From positions 4,340,001 to 4,404,000 of the forward strand of contig NZ_CP030073.1 in the NCBI RefSeq assembly GCF_003261055.1: a stretch of 64,000 nucleotides of DNA, written 5' to 3'. Below, piece by piece: positions 8,375 through 16,502 of the stretch. This DNA is from Streptomyces cadmiisoli (GTDB taxonomy: Bacteria; Actinomycetota; Actinomycetes; Streptomycetales; Streptomycetaceae). The translations under genes and the position numbers were made by a program. Positions within the stretch are counted from its first letter, which is position 1. Every line of letters starts with the position of its first letter. The notes below the pieces were generated by a model. That model did not search any database. It was given only the letters and a program-made list of their open reading frames with translations, and had not been told where the DNA came from.

Positions 8375-9655
8375 ATGACGCAGTCGCTTCCGGGGCAACG
8401 CCCGGTCCGTGACCGGGGGTTCGCCGGGCGGGCGGGGCTTCCGGTCGTGGTGGTCGGGGCCGGGCCGTACGGGCTGTCGGTGGCCGCGCATCTGCGTGCC
8501 GCCGGGGTGCCGGTTCGGATCTTCGGGCAGGTGATGGGCAGTTGGCGGCATGCCATGGCCACCGGGATGTTCCTGAAGTCGACGCCGGACGCGGTCGACC
8601 TCTCCACGCCGGAACCGGGCGGGCGCCTCGCGGACTTCCGTCGACTGCACGGTGAGCCGGAACTGACCGAGCTGACGCCGATCCCGTGCGAGGTGTTCGT
8701 CCGGTACGGGACGTGGTTCCAGAAGCGCCACGTCGGCGACGTGGACCCGGCCAGGGTCGTGGCCGTCGACCGGGCTCCGTCCGGCGGGGGTTTCCTCGTC
8801 CGGCTCGACGACGGGCGGGAGTTGCGGTCCGCCGCCGTAGTGGTGGCCACCGGCCTGAACGGTCTCGCCCATGTGCCGGGGGAGTTGGGGCGCCTCGCGC
8901 CCGAAGGGCCCGGCGCCGGGGCGCTCGTTTCGCACACCAGCCACCACACGGACCTGTCACCGTTCGCGGACCGGCGGGTCGCGGTGGTCGGCGGCGGTCA
9001 GTCCGCGCTGGAGAGCGCCGCGTTGCTGCACGAGGCCGGTGCCGATGTGCGGGTGCTGGTCAGGGCGCCGCGCGTGCGGTGGGGGATGCGGCCGCAGTCG
9101 GCGCGGTCGTGGGCGGAGCGCGTGGCCAGGCCCGCCTCTCCGCTCGGTACGGGCTGGGTGCTGGCCGCGGTGTGCACGGGGCCGGCGGCGGTGCGCAGGC
9201 TTCCCGCGCCCGCGCGCATGCTGCTGTTCCGGCGCGCGCTCGGCCCGTCCGGGGGATGGTGGCTGCGCGACCGGGTCGAGGGGGTCGTGCCGGTGCGCAC
9301 CTCCTGCCGGGTCGTACGGGCGGACACGGACGGATCCGGGGTACGTCTGGAGCTGGCCGTCGCCGGTCGGTCCGCGGTCCTCGACGTCGACCATGTGCTG
9401 GCGGCCACGGGGTACCGGCTCGACCTGGACGCGATGACGTTCCTGACGCCGGGGGTGCGTGGCGCGCCGGCCCGTGTGCCGGGTTCGAACGCGCCCCGGC
9501 TGTCCGCGGGGTTCGAGTCGTCGGTGCCGGGGCTGCACTTCACCGGTTCGCTCGCCGCGCCGGCGTTCGGTCCGATATTGCGGTTCGTGGCGGGTACGGA
9601 GTTCGCCGCCGCACGCGTCGCGCGGCACCTCGCCCGTAGCCTCGCGGCGCGTTGA
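8375..9655 (+). CDS. FAD/NAD(P)-binding flavoprotein oxidoreductase
   Basis: 426-residue flavoprotein with two dinucleotide folds. Seen: VVVGAGPYGLSVAAHL at about 23-38 (FAD), a second GGGQSALESAALL near 208 (NADPH) and LAATGYR near 345, the ATG motif of flavin-dependent N-hydroxylating and Baeyer-Villiger-type monooxygenases. The layout with FLKSTPDAVDLSTP after the first fold resembles the lysine/ornithine N-monooxygenase-like group annotated as FAD/NAD(P)-binding proteins. ATG 8375 is preferred over the longer open frame from 8216 because it follows a G-rich ribosome site and places the first glycine motif normally. No siderophore genes are nearby, so the substrate is unknown. It is convergent with the APC permease. 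Confidence 0.8.
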   Translation: MTQSLPGQRPVRDRGFAGRAGLPVVVVGAGPYGLSVAAHLRAAGVPVRIFGQVMGSWRHAMATGMFLKSTPDAVDLSTPEPGGRLADFRRLHGEPELTELTPIPCEVFVRYGTWFQKRHVGDVDPARVVAVDRAPSGGGFLVRLDDGRELRSAAVVVATGLNGLAHVPGELGRLAPEGPGAGALVSHTSHHTDLSPFADRRVAVVGGGQSALESAALLHEAGADVRVLVRAPRVRWGMRPQSARSWAERVARPASPLGTGWVLAAVCTGPAAVRRLPAPARMLLFRRALGPSGGWWLRDRVEGVVPVRTSCRVVRADTDGSGVRLELAVAGRSAVLDVDHVLAATGYRLDLDAMTFLTPGVRGAPARVPGSNAPRLSAGFESSVPGLHFTGSLAAPAFGPILRFVAGTEFAAARVARHLARSLAAR

Positions 9656-9733
9656 GGCGACCCGGACCCGCGGCGTCCGATGCGGGTCGGACCGTGGGAC
9701 CGGGGGCGTCGCGAGGGGGCGCCTGCTCTGGCC

Positions 9734-11008
9734 CTAGGACCCCCGGCGGGCGGTCACGCCCCGGCGGGCCCAGTACGCCGCCGCTCCCAGCGCGAGCACG
9801 GCCACGCCCCAGGCCACCGACGCCGTCGGCAGGGTGAAGGCCAGCAGCAGGCAGCCGGCCAGCCCGGTCGCGGGCACGATCCGCGGCGGCCGGTTCTCCT
9901 CCGCGGTCAGGGTCCAGGCGGACGCGTTGGCCACGGCGTAGTAGGCGAGGACGCCGAAGGAGGAGAAGCCGATCGCGCCGCGTACGTCGGTGGTCGCGGC
10001 GAGGACCGCCACGACCGCGCCCACCACCAGCTCCGCACGGTGCGGCACCTTGTACCGGGGGTGCACCGCGGCCAGCGCGTGGGGCAGGTGGCGGTCCCGG
10101 GACATGGCCAGCGCGGTACGGGAGACGCCCAGGATCAGCGCGAGCAGCGAGCCGAGCGCGGCCAGTGCCGCCCCGGCCCGCACCACCGGAACCAGACCCG
10201 GCATCCCGGCCTGCCGTACCGCCTCGGCCAGCGGCGCGCTCTGTCCCGCCAGCCCGGCCGGGCCCAGCACCGCGAGCACGGCGACGGCGACGGCCGCGTA
10301 CACGACGAGGGTGATGCCCAGGGCGAGCGGTACGGCGCGGGGGATCGTGCGTGCCGGATCCTTCACCTCCTCGCCCAGCGTGGCGATGCGGGCGTATCCG
10401 GCGAAGGCGAAGAACAGCAGCCCGGCCGCCTGGAGCACCCCCGCGACGGAGGCGTCCGAGCCGATGTCCAGCCGCCCGGCCCGCGCGTCGGCGGAGGTCA
10501 GACAGGCCACGACCACGGCGGCCAGCACCGCCAGCACCACGGCGACGATCGCCCGGGTCAGCCACGCCGCCTTCTGGACCCCCAGGTAGTTCACCGCCGT
10601 CAGTGCGACGACGGCGGCCACGGCGACTGCGTGCGACTGGTCCGGCCACACGTAGGAGCCCACGGTGAGCGCCATCGCCGCGCACGACGCGGTCTTGCCC
10701 ACCACGAAGCCCCACCCGGCGAGGTAGCCCCAGAACTCGCCCAGCCGCTCACGGCCGTACACATACGTCCCGCCGGACTGTGGATGGCGGGCGGCCAGGC
10801 GCGCCGAGGAGGTGGCGTTGCAGTACGCCACCACGGCGGCGACGGCCAGGCCCACGAGCAGCCCCGAGCCCGCCGCCTCCGCGGCCGGCGCCAGCGCGGC
10901 GAAGATCCCCGCGCCGATCATCGCGCCCAGTCCGATGACGACGGCGTCGAAGACGCTCAACCGCCGTACCAGCGCGGCGGCTTCGCCGCGCCGCGACGCC
11001 TGCCCCAT
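9734..11008 (-). CDS. APC superfamily amino acid permease
   Basis: 424-residue inner-membrane transporter with about 12 hydrophobic segments. Seen: the family opening FDAVVIGLGAMIGAGIFAAL (TM1, unwound GAGIF motif), SGGTYVYGRERLGEFWGYLAGW (TM3) and FFAFAGYARIATLGEEVKDP (TM6 and the conserved GEE..P loop). It probably imports an amino acid or polyamine by proton symport; specificity cannot be read. Monocistronic, with an inverted repeat 44 bases upstream of its start that may be its operator. Confidence 0.88.
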   Translation of the reverse strand: MGQASRRGEAAALVRRLSVFDAVVIGLGAMIGAGIFAALAPAAEAAGSGLLVGLAVAAVVAYCNATSSARLAARHPQSGGTYVYGRERLGEFWGYLAGWGFVVGKTASCAAMALTVGSYVWPDQSHAVAVAAVVALTAVNYLGVQKAAWLTRAIVAVVLAVLAAVVVACLTSADARAGRLDIGSDASVAGVLQAAGLLFFAFAGYARIATLGEEVKDPARTIPRAVPLALGITLVVYAAVAVAVLAVLGPAGLAGQSAPLAEAVRQAGMPGLVPVVRAGAALAALGSLLALILGVSRTALAMSRDRHLPHALAAVHPRYKVPHRAELVVGAVVAVLAATTDVRGAIGFSSFGVLAYYAVANASAWTLTAEENRPPRIVPATGLAGCLLLAFTLPTASVAWGVAVLALGAAAYWARRGVTARRGS

Positions 11009-11051
11009 GCCGCACCGTCCCTCGTCCGTCGTACTTCCGCACCGCGTGTCC

Positions 11052-11074
11052 TACGGCGGCGGTCCGCCGCCGTA
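11052..11074. promoter_or_regulatory. 11-bp inverted repeat upstream of the APC permease
   Basis: TACGGCGGCGG and CCGCCGCCGTA separated by one base, centred 55 bases upstream of the permease start. An almost loop-free dyad suits a protein-binding site better than a terminator. The gap to 11181 also holds a small hairpin (GCCGGG / CCCGGC, 11150-11169) that may terminate the CNNM operon arriving on the minus strand. Confidence 0.4.
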
Positions 11075-11181
11075 CGCCGTCTCCTCGGCGCCGAGCGCTC
11101 GCGCACCCTCGCTCGGGCCGTCGCGCGACGATAAGCGGGCTCGGTGAACGCCGGGTGACACCGCCCGGCCGCCCGCGGGTC

Positions 11182-12201
11182 TCAGGCCGCCCGGGGCTGC
11201 AGGTAGCGCGCGAGCAGGTCGTCCAGGCTCACCATGCCGCAGAGGCCGCCGGCGGTGTCGCGTACGACCGCCAGCGAGGACCGGTTGCGGCGGAGCAGGT
11301 CGATGGCGTCGGCGACGGTGCTGTCCGAGGTCAGCTCGGGCACCGGGCGGGCCAGGTCGCGGGCGTCCGCGGCGCGGCCCTGGGAGCGGGCGACGAGGGC
11401 GTCGCGGGCGTGCACCGAGCCCACGACGGCGCCGTCGTGCCGGACCAGGAGGCGGGTGCGGTCGCTCTCCGCCGCCACGCGCAGGATCTCGGCGAGGTCG
11501 GCGTCGGCCGCCACCGAGGTGATGTCGGCGGGCGGGACGAGGAGCGTGCGGACGGGCGTCTCGGGCTCGGTCAGTGAGCGGGTGATCAGGTCCGAGTCGG
11601 ACTCGCTGATCAGGCCGAGCCGCTCGGACTCCTCGACCAGGTGGGTGAGCTGCTCGCGGTTGTGGACCGAGGCCAGTTCGTCGCGCGGGGTGACCCGGCA
11701 CAGCCGTACCAGCGCGTTGCTCACCTTGTTGAGCAGCGAGATCAGCGGGCGGACCGTCCTCACCACGGCCCGGAACGGCGGGGAGAGCAGCATCGCCGAG
11801 CGCTCCGGGTGGGCGATGGCCCACGACTTCGGGGCCATCTCGCCGACCACCATGTGCAGGAACACCACGACGATCATCGCCACGGCGAAGGCGACGCCGT
11901 AGCTGAGCGTGCTGGGCAGGCCCCAGGCGTGCAGGAGCGGGTCGAGCTCGTGCGAGATGGCGGGCTTGGAGACCGAGCCCAGGCCCAGGGTGCAGACGGT
12001 GATGCCGAGCTGGGCGCCGGCCAGCATCAGCGACAGTTCGCGCATGCCGGCCAGCGCCGCCCCGGCACCGCGCCGGCCGTCGGCGGCGGCCTTCTCCATG
12101 CGGTGGCGTTTGGCGGCGACCAGCGCGAACTCGGCCGCCACGAAGAATCCGCTGCCGATCAGCAGCAGGACGGTGACGAGGATCGCCGTCGGGAAGCTCA
12201 T
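11182..12201 (-). CDS. CNNM/CorC-family membrane protein, short form (pair 1, second gene)
   Basis: 339-residue HlyC/CorC-type protein: an N-terminal CNNM membrane domain (about 1-190, opening MSFPTAILVTVLLLIGSGFF then VAAEFALVAAKRHRME) and two CBS domains to the end. It lacks the C-terminal CorC_HlyC domain found in its partner. CNNM proteins are linked to Mg2+/Co2+ transport. The ATG overlaps the stop of the upstream long-form gene by 4 bases (ATGA), so the two are translationally coupled. The apparent N-terminal extension in the open frame is readthrough over the partner gene. It closely resembles the short form at 13766. Confidence 0.9.
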   Translation of the reverse strand: MSFPTAILVTVLLLIGSGFFVAAEFALVAAKRHRMEKAAADGRRGAGAALAGMRELSLMLAGAQLGITVCTLGLGSVSKPAISHELDPLLHAWGLPSTLSYGVAFAVAMIVVVFLHMVVGEMAPKSWAIAHPERSAMLLSPPFRAVVRTVRPLISLLNKVSNALVRLCRVTPRDELASVHNREQLTHLVEESERLGLISESDSDLITRSLTEPETPVRTLLVPPADITSVAADADLAEILRVAAESDRTRLLVRHDGAVVGSVHARDALVARSQGRAADARDLARPVPELTSDSTVADAIDLLRRNRSSLAVVRDTAGGLCGMVSLDDLLARYLQPRAA

Positions 12202-13535
12202 GCCTGTTCCTCCGCCGGTCGGGCGGTCCGCCGGACGCGCACCCGCTCGGGTACGTGGCGGTCCAGTGTGCGTACGTCGATCAGGGCGCGCGTGCCGTCC
12301 GGCAGGTCGACGCTCAGCCGGTCGCCGATCGCCGGGAAGCGGCCGAGGCGGTCCACGATCAGGCCCGCGAGGGTGTCGTAGTCGTCCTCCTCGGGCAGCT
12401 CGATGCCGGTGGCGCCGGCGATCTCGTCGATGCGCCGCCCGGCGTCCACCAGCCAGCCGTCCCCGTCGGCGACGGCCAGCTCGGTGACCGTGTCGGACTC
12501 GTCGGCGATGTCGCCCACCAGTTCCTCGGCGATGTCCTCGTAGGTGACGATGCCGGCCACGCCGCCGTGCTCGTCCAGGACGACCGCGAACTCGTCGTCC
12601 CGCTCCCGCATCCGGGTCACCGCGTCCGGCAGGGGCAGCGTGTCGGGCAGGTACAGCGGCCGGCGGGCGAGCGCACCCGAGGCGGTCGCGGCGAGATCCG
12701 CCGCGGGCAGGCGCATCAGCTCGCGTACGCCGAGGACGCCGGGGACGTCGTCGGGGTGGTCGCCGAGCACCGGGTAGGTGGAGTGGCCGTGCTTGCCGAT
12801 CAGGTCGACCGCCTCGGCGGCCGTGGCGTCGGCGCGGACGAACACGGTGTCGACCCGCGGCACCATCACCTCGTGCAGGGTGCGCTCGGAGAACTCCAGG
12901 GCGTGGTCGATGAGGTCGGCGGTGTCCTTGGGCAGTTCGCCGCCCGCGTGGGACTCGCCGATGAGGTGGCCGAGCTCCTCCAGGGTGGCGCCGTGGTGCA
13001 GTTCCTCGACGGGCTCGATGCCCACCCGGCGCAGCAGCCGGTTGGCGGCGGAGTCGAAGATCCGCACCACCGGGCCGACGACCTTCAGATAGGCGAGGGT
13101 GGACGCGGCCAGGGACTTCGCCAGGCGCTCGGGCACCGCGATGGCGAGGTTCTTCGGGGCGAGCTCGCCGAGCACCATCTGGACGACCGTGGCGAGCACG
13201 AAGGCGAGGACGACGGAGATGCCGGTGACCGCGCCCGCGGGGATGCCGATACCGGTCAGGGCGGGTTCCAGCAGCGCGGAGACGGACGGCTCGGCGATGA
13301 AGCCGACCACCAGACCGGTGACGGTGATGCCGAGCTGGGCGCCGGACAGCATGAACGACAGCCGCTCCAGCACCTTCAGCGCGCGGGCCGCCCTCCGGTC
13401 GCCCGCCTCGGCCTCCCGGGCCAGGGCGAGCCGGTCGGCGGAGACGTAGGCGAACTCCTGGGCGACGAAGTAGCCGGTGCCGGCGGTGAGGACGAAGACG
13501 GCCAGCAGGCCGAGCAGGGCGTTCACGGCACTCAT
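12198..13535 (-). CDS. CNNM/CorC-family membrane protein, long form (pair 1, first gene)
   Basis: 445-residue protein with the CNNM membrane domain (opening about FVLTAGTGYFVAQEFAYVSADR), a CBS pair (about 215-335, containing STYPVLGDHPDDVPGVLG and GIVTYEDIAEELVGDI) and a C-terminal CorC_HlyC domain (about 345-430). Predicted divalent-cation transporter or efflux component. First gene of a two-gene operon with the short form. A short leader ORF immediately upstream ends in a TGA that overlaps the ATG start codon, so translation of this gene may be coupled to it. Specific ion unproven. Confidence 0.9.
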   Translation of the reverse strand: MSAVNALLGLLAVFVLTAGTGYFVAQEFAYVSADRLALAREAEAGDRRAARALKVLERLSFMLSGAQLGITVTGLVVGFIAEPSVSALLEPALTGIGIPAGAVTGISVVLAFVLATVVQMVLGELAPKNLAIAVPERLAKSLAASTLAYLKVVGPVVRIFDSAANRLLRRVGIEPVEELHHGATLEELGHLIGESHAGGELPKDTADLIDHALEFSERTLHEVMVPRVDTVFVRADATAAEAVDLIGKHGHSTYPVLGDHPDDVPGVLGVRELMRLPAADLAATASGALARRPLYLPDTLPLPDAVTRMRERDDEFAVVLDEHGGVAGIVTYEDIAEELVGDIADESDTVTELAVADGDGWLVDAGRRIDEIAGATGIELPEEDDYDTLAGLIVDRLGRFPAIGDRLSVDLPDGTRALIDVRTLDRHVPERVRVRRTARPAEEQA

Positions 13536-13627
13536 CGCACACCACCCCGCCGTGTGCCGCGACGAGAGCTGTCGTGGCGGGATGGTCCGGGACTGTGGCC
13601 CGGGGAGTCCGTCGGTCTGGCGGACAA
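13532..13627 (-). CDS. Candidate leader peptide upstream of CNNM pair 1
   Basis: A 31-codon ORF too short for usual gene calling. It starts with TTG after AAAGGAG with 6-nt spacing, a textbook ribosome site, and its TGA overlaps the ATG of the CNNM long form. It contains four prolines in the first half (RPTDSPGHSPGPSRH) and seven arginines, mostly toward the end. An in-frame ATG 30 bases further up is also possible. Proline-containing leaders control Mg2+ transporter genes in enterobacteria (mgtL, corL); an equal role here is inference. A second, similar ORF precedes the other CNNM pair. Confidence 0.45.
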   Translation of the reverse strand: MSARPTDSPGHSPGPSRHDSSRRGTRRGGVR

Positions 13628-13714
13628 GAGTCGCTCCTTTCCGGTGTGCACGTGCATGGTGCGTGCTTTATTCACAATTATTGATGATTGCGCCGTTCCG
13701 GCGATGCTGCCGGT

Positions 13715-13754
13715 GCGCGGCGGCGGTCCGGCGGTCAGGCCGCCACCGCCGCGC
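13715..13754 (-). terminator. Terminator of CNNM pair 2
   Basis: GCGCGGCGG (13715-13723) pairs with CCGCCGCGC (13746-13754), with further pairing inside the loop. It lies just beyond the stop of the short-form gene at 13766 and before the leader ORF of pair 1. Confidence 0.6.
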
Positions 13755-13765
13755 TCCGGAGGCGG

Positions 13766-14797
13766 TCAGGCGGGAACCGGTCGGCCCGGCGCCGGGCCGA
13801 CCAGTTCGGACAGCACGTCGTCCATGGTCACGAAGCCCAGCACCGCACCCATCTCCCCGGTCACCGCGGCCAGGTGGCTGCCGTCGGCGCGCAGGGCGGT
13901 GAGCGTGTCGTCCAGCGGGGTGTCGATACGGACCCGGGTGACCCGGTGCAGGGTCTCGCGCGGGAACGGCCGTTCGCGGTCGGTGACCCCGAGGGTGTCC
14001 TTGATGTGCAGATAACCCAGCAGGGTGTCGCCGGGGCCGGTGACCGGGAAGCGGGAGAAGCCCGCCTCGGCGGCGGTGCGCTCCAGCTCGGCCGGGGTCA
14101 CCGTGTGCCCGACGGTGCGCATCCGCTGCATCGGGACCAGGATCTCGCCCACCGGGCGGGTGCCCAGCTCCAGGGCGTCGCGCAGCCGCTCGCCGTCGGC
14201 GGGCGAGAGCAGCCCGGCCTCGCTGGAGTCGACCACCATGCGGGCGAGCTGGTCGTCGGTGAAGACCGACACGACCTCGTTCTTCGGCTCGACCCGCAGC
14301 AGCTTCAGCAGGACGTTGGCGAAGGCGTTGATGCCGAACACCACCGGGCGCAGCGCGCGGGTCAGCGCGGCGAGCGGCGGGCCGAGCAGCAGCGCGGTGG
14401 GCACCGGAGCCGCGAGGGCGATGTTCTTCGGGACCATCTCGCCGATCAGCATGTGCAGATACGTCGCCACGGTGAGCGCGATCACGAACGCGATCGGGTG
14501 GACCAGGCCCTCCGGGATGTGCGCGGCCTCGAAGGCGGGCTCCAGGAGGTGCGCGATGGCCGGTTCGGCGACCGCGCCCAGCACCAGCGACGAGGCCGTG
14601 ATGCCGAGCTGGGCGGTGGCCATCATCGCGGAGAGGTGCTCCAGCGCCCACATGGTCATCTTGGCCCGTGTGTTGCCGTCCTTGGCGCGCGGCTCGATCT
14701 GGCTGCGGCGTACCGAGATCAGCGCGAACTCGGCGCCGACGAAGAACGCGTTGGTCACCAGGGTCAGGGCGCCGAGGGCCAGTTGCAGCACGGTCAT
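13766..14797 (-). CDS. CNNM/CorC-family membrane protein, short form (pair 2, second gene)
   Basis: 343-residue protein with a CNNM membrane domain (MTVLQLALGALTLVTNAFFV then GAEFALISVRRSQIE) and two CBS domains (FSRFPVTGPGDTLLGYLHIK and later GAVLGFVTMDDVLSELVG). No CorC_HlyC domain follows. Its start codon overlaps the stop of the upstream long form (ATGA). Same architecture and position as the short form at 11182, so the two are paralogous second genes of duplicated operons. Predicted to work with its long-form partner, perhaps as a heterodimer (CNNM proteins are dimers). Confidence 0.9.
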   Translation of the reverse strand: MTVLQLALGALTLVTNAFFVGAEFALISVRRSQIEPRAKDGNTRAKMTMWALEHLSAMMATAQLGITASSLVLGAVAEPAIAHLLEPAFEAAHIPEGLVHPIAFVIALTVATYLHMLIGEMVPKNIALAAPVPTALLLGPPLAALTRALRPVVFGINAFANVLLKLLRVEPKNEVVSVFTDDQLARMVVDSSEAGLLSPADGERLRDALELGTRPVGEILVPMQRMRTVGHTVTPAELERTAAEAGFSRFPVTGPGDTLLGYLHIKDTLGVTDRERPFPRETLHRVTRVRIDTPLDDTLTALRADGSHLAAVTGEMGAVLGFVTMDDVLSELVGPAPGRPVPA

Positions 14798-16146
14798 CGG
14801 GACTCCTCCCCCGCCGTGCCCGCACCGGCCGGCACCTGGGTGCGGCCGGGCGCGGTGATGCGGACGCGGTCGGCGCGGTGGTGCTCGACGTCCAGGACGT
14901 CCAGGCGCCAGCCGTCGTCCAGGTCCAGCACGTCCCCCTTGGCGGGGATCCGCGCCAGGCGGGTGGCGAGCAGGCCCGCCACGGTCTCGTAGGGGCCCTC
15001 GGGGGCGGTCAGCCCTATGGCGACGAGCTGGTCGACGCGGACCGAACCGTCCGCGTCCCAGGCCGCGCGGCCGTCCGCGCCGGCCGGGGTGGGCAGCAGA
15101 TCGGGCGCCTCGTCGGGGTCGTGCTCGTCGCGGACCTCGCCGACGACCTCCTCGACGATGTCCTCCATCGTCGCCACGCCCGCCGTACCGCCGTACTCGT
15201 CGATGATCACCGCCATGGTGCGGGTGGCCCGCAGCCGCTCCAGGAGCCGGTCGGCGGTGAGGCTGTCGGGGACCAGCAGGGGCTCGGTGGCCAGCTCGGT
15301 CACGGGGGTGGAGGTGCGCCGCTGCGGGGGCAGGGCGAGGACGTCGCGGATGTGCACGGTGCCGATGACCTCGTCGAGGCTGCGGCGGTACACCGGGAAG
15401 CGGGACAGGCCGGTGGCGTGCGTGAGGTTGGCGGCGTCGGCCGCCGTGGCGTGCGCTTCGAGCGCCTTGACGTCGACGCGCGGCGTCATGACGTTCTCGG
15501 CGGTGAGCTCGCCGAGGTGCAGGGTCCGTACGAAGAGTTCGGCGGAGTCGGCTTCGAGCGCGCCCTCGGCGGCGGAATGCTCAGCGAGCGCGACCAGTTC
15601 CTCGGGGCTGCGGGCGGAGGCCAGCTCCTCGGCGGGCTCCAGGCCGACGCGGCGCACGAAGCGGTTCGCGGTGTTGTTCAGATGCCGGATGAACGGGCCG
15701 AACGCGGCCGTGAAGCCGCGCTGCGGTCCCGCCACCACCTTGGCGACGGCCAGCGGGCGGGAGATCGCCCAGTTCTTGGGCACCAGCTCGCCCACCACCA
15801 TCAGCACGACGGTGGAGACGACCACACCCAGCACCGTGGCCACCGGCGAGGCGGCCCCGCCCAGGCCGACGGCCTCCAGGGGGCCGCGCAGCAGCGCGGC
15901 GAGCGACGGTTCGGCCAGCATGCCGATCACCAGAGAGGTGACGGTGATGCCGAGCTGGGCGCCGGACAACTGCACGGTCAGCCGGCGTACGGCCCTCAGC
16001 GCGCCCTCGGCGCCGCGCTCGCCCGCCGTGGCCGCGCGCTCCAGGTCACCGCGCTCGACGGTGGTCAGGGAGAACTCGGCCGCGACGAAGACCGCGCAGG
16101 CCAGCGTGAGCAGGAGGGCCAGCAGGAGCAGCAGGACCTCGGTCAC
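14794..16146 (-). CDS. CNNM/CorC-family membrane protein, long form (pair 2, first gene)
   Basis: 450-residue protein: CNNM domain (TLACAVFVAAEFSLTTVERG), CBS pair (LSRFPVYRRSLDEVIGTVHI and GGTAGVATMEDIVEEVVG) and C-terminal CorC_HlyC domain (about 355-430). GTG start. The GTG overlaps the TGA of a short upstream ORF (GTGA). It is the first gene of the second long/short CNNM operon; about 280 bases further upstream lies the divergent Spo0M gene. Predicted Mg2+/Co2+-type transport role by family only. Confidence 0.9.
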   Translation of the reverse strand: MTEVLLLLLALLLTLACAVFVAAEFSLTTVERGDLERAATAGERGAEGALRAVRRLTVQLSGAQLGITVTSLVIGMLAEPSLAALLRGPLEAVGLGGAASPVATVLGVVVSTVVLMVVGELVPKNWAISRPLAVAKVVAGPQRGFTAAFGPFIRHLNNTANRFVRRVGLEPAEELASARSPEELVALAEHSAAEGALEADSAELFVRTLHLGELTAENVMTPRVDVKALEAHATAADAANLTHATGLSRFPVYRRSLDEVIGTVHIRDVLALPPQRRTSTPVTELATEPLLVPDSLTADRLLERLRATRTMAVIIDEYGGTAGVATMEDIVEEVVGEVRDEHDPDEAPDLLPTPAGADGRAAWDADGSVRVDQLVAIGLTAPEGPYETVAGLLATRLARIPAKGDVLDLDDGWRLDVLDVEHHRADRVRITAPGRTQVPAGAGTAGEESR

Positions 16147-16220
16147 CGTGCCACCCCCGCTCCGTCACCTGTGTGGCGTGGGTGGGGCATGGCACGGCTG
16201 GTACTGGGAGGCTCACCCAT
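16143..16220 (-). CDS. Candidate leader peptide upstream of CNNM pair 2
   Basis: A 25-codon ORF starting with ATG and ending in TGA that overlaps the GTG start of the long-form CNNM gene. Opens MGEPPSTSR and contains PHPRH; four prolines in all. AAGGAG lies 13-14 nt before the ATG, longer than ideal, so translation is less certain than for the pair 1 ORF. The two leader regions share AAGGAGC.AC and a GCGGGG(G)TGG stretch just before the main start, which suggests common descent. Confidence 0.35.
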   Translation of the reverse strand: MGEPPSTSRAMPHPRHTGDGAGVAR

Positions 16221-16502
16221 TGCGGGACCGTGGCTCCTTCTTGATGTCGGTACGGCGGGCGTGAGGATGTCACGCCCTGCATTCCATGGTAAAGGGCAAG
16301 CAAAGCACGCTGGTCAAGTCCTCGACCGCCGCGAGTTCGCGGCGGTTTTCGGACTTTCCCCCGGCGGGGAGCGGGACGCCGCCCTCGACGGGTCCGGCCC
16401 ACCCTATGCTTCTACTCGCTTGTAGAGAACGGCCGGACTCTCCCGGTTGTTCCGCGCGTCGGACACGGATAAACGAACGCACGTGAAGGAGTGGACGCCG
16501 CG

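Noticed and set aside
13546..13765. Mg2+ riboswitch (M-box or ykoY type) before CNNM genes
   Set aside because: No recognisable conserved core; the leader ORF is the clearer signal.
12255..14015. 586-codon plus-strand frame across two CNNM genes
   Set aside because: Antisense to well-supported genes and composed of Gln/Gly/His/Arg shadow sequence.
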